From assembly GCA_031979385.1 (NCBI GenBank), contig DALZEF010000005.1, positions 62,001 through 126,000 of the forward strand: a stretch of 64,000 nucleotides of DNA, given 5' to 3'. The notes beneath the pieces were generated by a model. It ran no database searches and had not been told where the DNA came from. It saw nothing but the letters and a program-made list of their open reading frames with translations. Shown one piece after another: positions 62,336 through 64,000 of the stretch; position 1 is the stretch's first letter; every line of letters starts with the position of its first letter. Source of the stretch: Timonella sp031979385 (GTDB lineage Bacteria > Actinomycetota > Actinomycetes > Actinomycetales > Cellulomonadaceae). The translations under genes were made by a program, and so were the position numbers.

Positions 62336-63346
62336 ATGGGCAACAAGATCAGGATCGGCATCGCAGGTTACGGAAATCTAGGTCGAGGTGTCGAGGCATC
62401 GGTTGCGCAGAACCCTGACATGGAACTCGTTGGCGTTTTCACGCGCCGCGACCCCGCAACCGTGAGCCCAGCGCAGCCCGAAACCCAGGTTTTCGCATGG
62501 GACACCCTCGCCGCGCGAACCGGCGACGTTGACGTCATGATCCTGTGCGGGGGCTCCGCCTCCGACCTTCCTCAGCAAAGCCCTGAACTGGCTGGGCTGT
62601 TCAACATCGTTGACTCGTTCGACACTCACGCGAATGTTCCAGCACACTTCGCCGCGGTTGATGCTCCTGCACTTGAAACGAAGCACACTGCGGTCATCTC
62701 AACCGGTTGGGACCCCGGAATGTTCTCCCTCAACCGCCTGTACGGAGAGGCGATCCTGCCGCAGGGCAAGACCTACACGTTTTGGGGCCGCGGCGTTTCC
62801 CAAGGCCACTCCGACGCAATCCGTCGTGTGCCCGGCGTAGCAGCAGGAGTGCAGTACACCCTTCCAGCTCAGCCCGCGATTGAGGCGGTCCGCAACGGTG
62901 AGCAGCCAGAACTTTCCACGCGTGAAAAGCACACCCGCGAATGCTACGTAGTGCTTGAGGAAGGCGCCGATGCGGCAGCGGTGCGTGAAATCATCGTGTC
63001 AATGCCCAACTATTTCGCGGACTATGACACAACCGTTCACTTCATCAGCGCCGAGGAACTCGCAGAGCAGCACAACTCCATGCCGCACGGCGGGTTCGTG
63101 ATGCGGTCGGGCGACACCGGTCATGGCGCAGTGGCTCAGGACGGAACCGCGCACCGCCAGGTCATCGAGTATGGCCTCACCCTGGCGGACAACCCCAGTT
63201 TCACCGCCTCGGTTCTCGTCGCCTACGCTCGCGCGGCCTACCGTCTGGCTCAAGCAGGTGACTTCGGCGCGAAGACCGTGTTCGACATTGCGCCTGGTCT
63301 GCTCGATGTTCGTTCCGCTGGAGAACTGCGCAGGGAACTGCTCTAA
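62336..63346 (+). CDS. ddh: meso-Diaminopimelate D-dehydrogenase
   Basis: An NADPH-dependent enzyme that makes meso-2,6-diaminopimelate directly from tetrahydrodipicolinate and ammonia, a one-step route to lysine and the peptidoglycan amino acid. The 336-residue protein starts with a Rossmann motif (IGIAGYGNLGRG). It continues with the Ddh signature segments VFTRRDP, MILCGGSASDLPQQSP, NIVDSFDTHANVP, STGWDPGMFSLNRLYGEAILP and FWGRGVSQGHSDAIRR, and ends with MPHGGFVMRSGDTG. C. glutamicum Ddh is 320 residues. I use the ATG at 62336, preceded by AGGGG, rather than the GTG two codons earlier. It stands alone between repeat copies. Confidence 0.96.
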   Translation: MGNKIRIGIAGYGNLGRGVEASVAQNPDMELVGVFTRRDPATVSPAQPETQVFAWDTLAARTGDVDVMILCGGSASDLPQQSPELAGLFNIVDSFDTHANVPAHFAAVDAPALETKHTAVISTGWDPGMFSLNRLYGEAILPQGKTYTFWGRGVSQGHSDAIRRVPGVAAGVQYTLPAQPAIEAVRNGEQPELSTREKHTRECYVVLEEGADAAAVREIIVSMPNYFADYDTTVHFISAEELAEQHNSMPHGGFVMRSGDTGHGAVAQDGTAHRQVIEYGLTLADNPSFTASVLVAYARAAYRLAQAGDFGAKTVFDIAPGLLDVRSAGELRRELL

Positions 63347-63488
63347 CCAGTGAATGTAACCAGGTGGAACCAAATGTGACCATCGGGTGGTGGGGCATTC
63401 GAGACCCTACGGCTACATTCGTTGCCATCGTGAGACGGGCTTTTGTTCGCACACAAGTCGGGTCTACGATGGCACAGTAATCAAACCT

Positions 63489-63570
63489 GTTGCGGACACG
63501 TCAAGCGCAGCGAAGGCGGGGCTACCGCAAAGCGTAATCCTGTCACAGCTTAACGGACACAGTTCGCAAC
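63489..63570. repeat. Dispersed palindrome-ended repeat copy, just upstream of the FMN riboswitch
   Basis: An 82-bp unit beginning GTTGCGGACAC and ending ACAGTTCGCAAC, with GGGCTACCGCAAAGCGTA in the middle. It ends eight bases before the riboswitch starts. The 63347-63488 stretch before it holds nothing I can identify. Confidence 0.8.
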
Positions 63571-63577
63571 AAAAATA

Positions 63578-63700
63578 CAGTTTCGGGGTCGGTGAAAGTC
63601 CGAACCGGCGGTGATAGTCCGCGACCCTTTCCCTTCAGTGGGCAAGGTTGACTCGGTGTAATTCCGGGACCGACGGTTAAAGTCCGGATGGGAGAAACTG
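63578..63700 (+). ncRNA. FMN riboswitch (RFN element)
   Basis: The element senses flavin mononucleotide and turns down riboflavin synthesis or uptake genes. Conserved RFN blocks appear in order: GGGTCGGTGAAAGTCC, GAACCGGCGGTGATAGTCC, GCGACCC, GACTCGGTGTAATTCC, GGACCGACGGTTAAAGTCC and GGATGGGAGAA. The closing P1 stem is CAGTTT (63578-63583) with AAACTG (63695-63700). It is followed by a repeat copy and, about 230 bases later, a hairpin that can act as expression platform before the gene at 63963. Confidence 0.95.
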
Positions 63701-63781
63701 TTGCGGACACTTCAAGTGCAGCATAGGCAGGGCTACCGCAAAGTGTAGACCCGCTGACGCAGAGCAGACGTGGTTCGCAAC
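63700..63781. repeat. Dispersed palindrome-ended repeat copy, abutting the FMN riboswitch
   Basis: An 82-bp unit starting at the last base of the riboswitch P1 stem (GTTGCGGACAC) and ending GTTCGCAAC. It is very similar to the copy at 63489-63570, so the aptamer is bracketed by two direct copies. Confidence 0.8.
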
Positions 63782-63930
63782 CGGTGAGCGCCTACGCGTA
63801 TGTTCCTGGTGGTTGTGTTCTCGCTATTGCGCGAGTGGCAGCCGACAGGGCTCACACAGCGTGCGGCGGTACGCCGTCTAGCCGTTGCAGCGCGCGAGCG
63901 CATGCCACGCAGATTCTCCTACCTGTTTAT

Positions 63931-63961
63931 CTCCTCGGAACGTGAGTCCGGGGAGGTTTTT
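63931..63961 (+). promoter_or_regulatory. Hairpin with T-run covering a Shine-Dalgarno site, likely riboswitch expression platform
   Basis: Arms CTCCTCGGA (63931-63939) and TCCGGGGAG (63947-63955) with a seven-base loop, followed by GTTTTTC. The right arm contains GGGGAGG, the ribosome binding site of the gene starting at 63963. The structure can therefore stop transcription, hide the ribosome binding site, or both. Confidence 0.7.
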
Positions 63962-63962
63962 C

Positions 63963-64000
63963 ATGTTCGCACCGGTTCGTGAGGCACCACTGCCTGCGTC
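63963..64000 (+). CDS. Start of a riboswitch-controlled gene, possibly a riboflavin gene such as ribD (partial)
   Basis: Only twelve complete codons are visible (MFAPVREAPLPA) before the window ends. GGGGAGG seven bases before the ATG gives a good start signal. The upstream FMN riboswitch implies riboflavin biosynthesis (often ribD first in the operon) or riboflavin transport. The residues shown do not settle which. The 63782-63930 stretch between the repeat and the hairpin has no convincing gene, although an open frame of 60 codons from 63800 crosses it. Confidence 0.6.
   Translation, partial: MFAPVREAPLPA

Noticed and set aside
63800..63982. 60-codon open frame across the riboswitch expression platform
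   Set aside because: It overlaps the hairpin and the good start at 63963 in another frame, and has no start signal; a leader peptide cannot be excluded but is unsupported.
1..64000. tRNA, rRNA, prophage or transposase genes
   Set aside because: None was recognised on reading both strands; the only clear structured RNA is the FMN riboswitch.

Overview
The window is one 64-kb stretch of a high-GC Gram-positive chromosome, almost certainly an actinobacterium (Micrococcales/Actinomycetales type). The evidence is codon use, four-base ATGA/GTGA gene overlaps, several starts with little or no leader, a GlcNAc ABC transporter without its own ATPase, and a meso-diaminopimelate dehydrogenase. I cannot name the genus. 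One run of 100 N (59572-59671) marks a scaffold gap inside a tandem repeat.

Layout. 1-7.3 kb: the start of a sodium:neurotransmitter-type symporter, sbcC/sbcD, two small exported helical proteins, a YbaK/EbsC deacylase and a DinB-like protein. 7.5-12.7 kb: an oligopeptide/nickel-type ABC importer (binding lipoprotein, two permeases, fused double ATPase). 13.0-21.8 kb: a 2.2-kDa-residue-class RHS/YD-repeat polymorphic toxin (about 2,180 residues) with a probable immunity gene, followed by a silent orphan tip with its own probable immunity gene. 22.2-27.1 kb: hrpA and a small orphan protein. 27.2-32.1 kb: N,N'-diacetylchitobiose phosphorylase and an unusual nucleotidyltransferase-phosphohexomutase fusion.

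32.1-49.5 kb: the most striking region. Genes for a DUF4132 giant protein, a MoxR AAA+ ATPase, a DUF5682 protein, a VWA protein and a SWIM zinc-finger protein form a tightly coupled operon in the same order as the uncharacterised Escherichia coli yehI-L-M-P-Q genes. Upstream lies a second set reduced to DUF4132 and MoxR, joined by a deletion scar to the tail of a third DUF4132 gene. The two MoxR genes share a 716-bp tract that is identical by eye, which suggests recent gene conversion. A small protein related to the one beside hrpA sits between the sets, and a truncated DUF488 remnant marks the outer edge.

49.6-59.3 kb: a histidine phosphatase, then an amino-sugar regulon (ROK repressor, binding protein, two permeases, nagB, ROK kinase, an intracellular GH20 hexosaminidase and nagA). 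Together with the phosphorylase and the fusion enzyme this makes a complete chitobiose/GlcNAc pathway: import, phosphorolysis or hydrolysis, phosphorylation or mutation to GlcNAc-6-P, deacetylation and deamination to fructose-6-P. Related TAGTAAGT-type palindromes upstream of both gene groups suggest shared control by the ROK repressor.

59.4-64 kb: copies of a roughly 83-bp palindrome-ended repeat, an amidohydrolase, a TPR/Sel1-like protein, ddh, and an FMN riboswitch placed directly between two repeat copies, leading to a gene that starts at 63963 and leaves the window.
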